7,226 bases of DNA from Planctomycetales bacterium (GTDB taxonomy: Bacteria; Planctomycetota; Planctomycetia; Pirellulales; Thermoguttaceae), in NCBI GenBank assembly GCA_007122045.1, contig SKJM01000028.1, positions 1-7,226 on the forward strand. The letters are read 5' to 3'. The first letter of the stretch is position 1. Every line of letters starts with the position of its first letter. A program made the position numbers and the translations under genes. The notes under the pieces are model-generated. The model made no database searches. It saw only the letters and a program-made list of their open reading frames with translations, and was not told the origin of the DNA. Shown here in pieces: positions 6,721-7,226 of the stretch.

Positions 6721-7226
6721 ATGGCCAACCTACGATACGGCGAGCACAAAACGATTGAGCTGGATGTGGCCGACAGCACCACGGCGGCCCTGCTCGGCGT
6801 GCCGAGGGGCCGGCCCGTCGATGACGTTTCGGCCGCCGTGGCGCGGGCCGTCGACGAGCCTTTGGATTATCCCCCTCTGCGCAGGGCAACCACGCCGGGC
6901 GACCGTGTGGTCATTGCCTTGGCGCCCGGCCTCCCGCAAGACGCCCAGGTTGCCGCCGTGGTGGTCGAGAAGTTGGTTGAGGCCGGAGTGCACCCCGACG
7001 GCATTTCGGTCCTTTTGGCCGAGGATGGGCGACGGCCGGCTGGGGCCGACCCCCGCCGGATGATGGACCCCGCCGTGCGCGAACACATCGGCCTGGACGT
7101 GCACGACCCCGACAACCGGGCCGATCTGGCCTATCTGGCGGCGTCGGAGTCGGGACGGCCGATCCTCATCAGCCGGACGCTGCACGACGCCGACCTGGTG
7201 ATTCCCATTGGCGGCGTGCTCGACCC
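6721..7226 (+). CDS. LarA-like (DUF2088, nickel-dependent lactate racemase family) N-terminal domain protein, 3' end beyond the window
   Basis: The frame is open from the ATG at 6721 to the right edge, giving 168 residues of a protein normally about 420 long. The family fit rests on the opening LRYGEHKTIELDV, PPLRRATTPGDRVVIAL (51-67) and HDADLVIPIGG (155-165), which match LarA N-terminal landmarks. LarA interconverts D- and L-lactate using a nickel-pincer cofactor, and relatives racemise or epimerise other 2-hydroxy acids. Two LarA motifs are missing. Where Lactobacillus LarA has SDHTRP, this protein has APGLPQ (68-73); where LarA has TGFHRP, with a catalytic His, it has EDGRRP (101-106). 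The cofactor Lys and later His residues would lie past the edge. No Shine-Dalgarno site precedes the ATG, but homology begins right after it. An in-frame ATG at 6574 overlaps the promoter -10 box and adds only arginine-rich sequence. A function other than lactate racemisation is likely. Confidence 0.82.
   Translation, partial: MANLRYGEHKTIELDVADSTTAALLGVPRGRPVDDVSAAVARAVDEPLDYPPLRRATTPGDRVVIALAPGLPQDAQVAAVVVEKLVEAGVHPDGISVLLAEDGRRPAGADPRRMMDPAVREHIGLDVHDPDNRADLAYLAASESGRPILISRTLHDADLVIPIGGVLD

Noticed and set aside
6480..6782. A 100-codon minus-strand open frame across the divergent gap
   Set aside because: It crosses both candidate promoters and the start of the LarA-like gene, and its middle is merely the translation of the palindromic element. 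I see no family signature.

Overview
The window looks like high-GC chromosomal DNA from a planctomycete, probably of the Pirellulales type. I infer this from the protein families: an exported PQQ-like beta-propeller protein interrupted by a methyltransferase fold, a lipoprotein combining a LolA/DUF2092-like domain, a TlpA-type thioredoxin domain and a repeat domain, and a divergent LarA/DUF2088 homologue. I ran no database search, so the taxonomy is inference.

Layout, left to right. Positions 1-2058 (minus) hold the N-terminal 686 residues of an exported PQQ-like propeller protein whose C-terminus lies beyond the left edge. Positions 2116-2295 (minus) hold the orphan C-terminal tail of a LacI/GalR regulator, which touches the stop codon of the next gene. 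Positions 2292-3803 (minus) encode a complete FGGY-family sugar kinase that resembles L-xylulose kinase LyxK. Positions 3804-3976 are intergenic and contain a long GC-rich hairpin. Positions 3977-6412 (minus) encode an 811-residue multidomain redox lipoprotein. Positions 6413-6720 form a 308-base divergent control region with two back-to-back sigma70-like promoters and a compact 55-nt two-hairpin element. From 6721 to the right edge (plus) runs the first 168 codons of a LarA-like (DUF2088) protein.

Four of the five coding segments read leftward, but the gaps and the hairpin argue against one tight operon. The kinase and the broken LacI gene suggest a former sugar-utilisation locus that lost its regulator by deletion. 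The lipoprotein and the propeller protein are both predicted to leave the cytoplasm. The LarA-like gene is separately transcribed, apparently with a structured leader of about 140 nt.

Most worth a second look: a SAM-methyltransferase fold inside a secreted beta-propeller, the three-way-junction leader element, the LarA homologue lacking the usual N-terminal active-site motifs, and the LacI deletion scar. I found no CRISPR array, tRNA, rRNA or intact mobile element.
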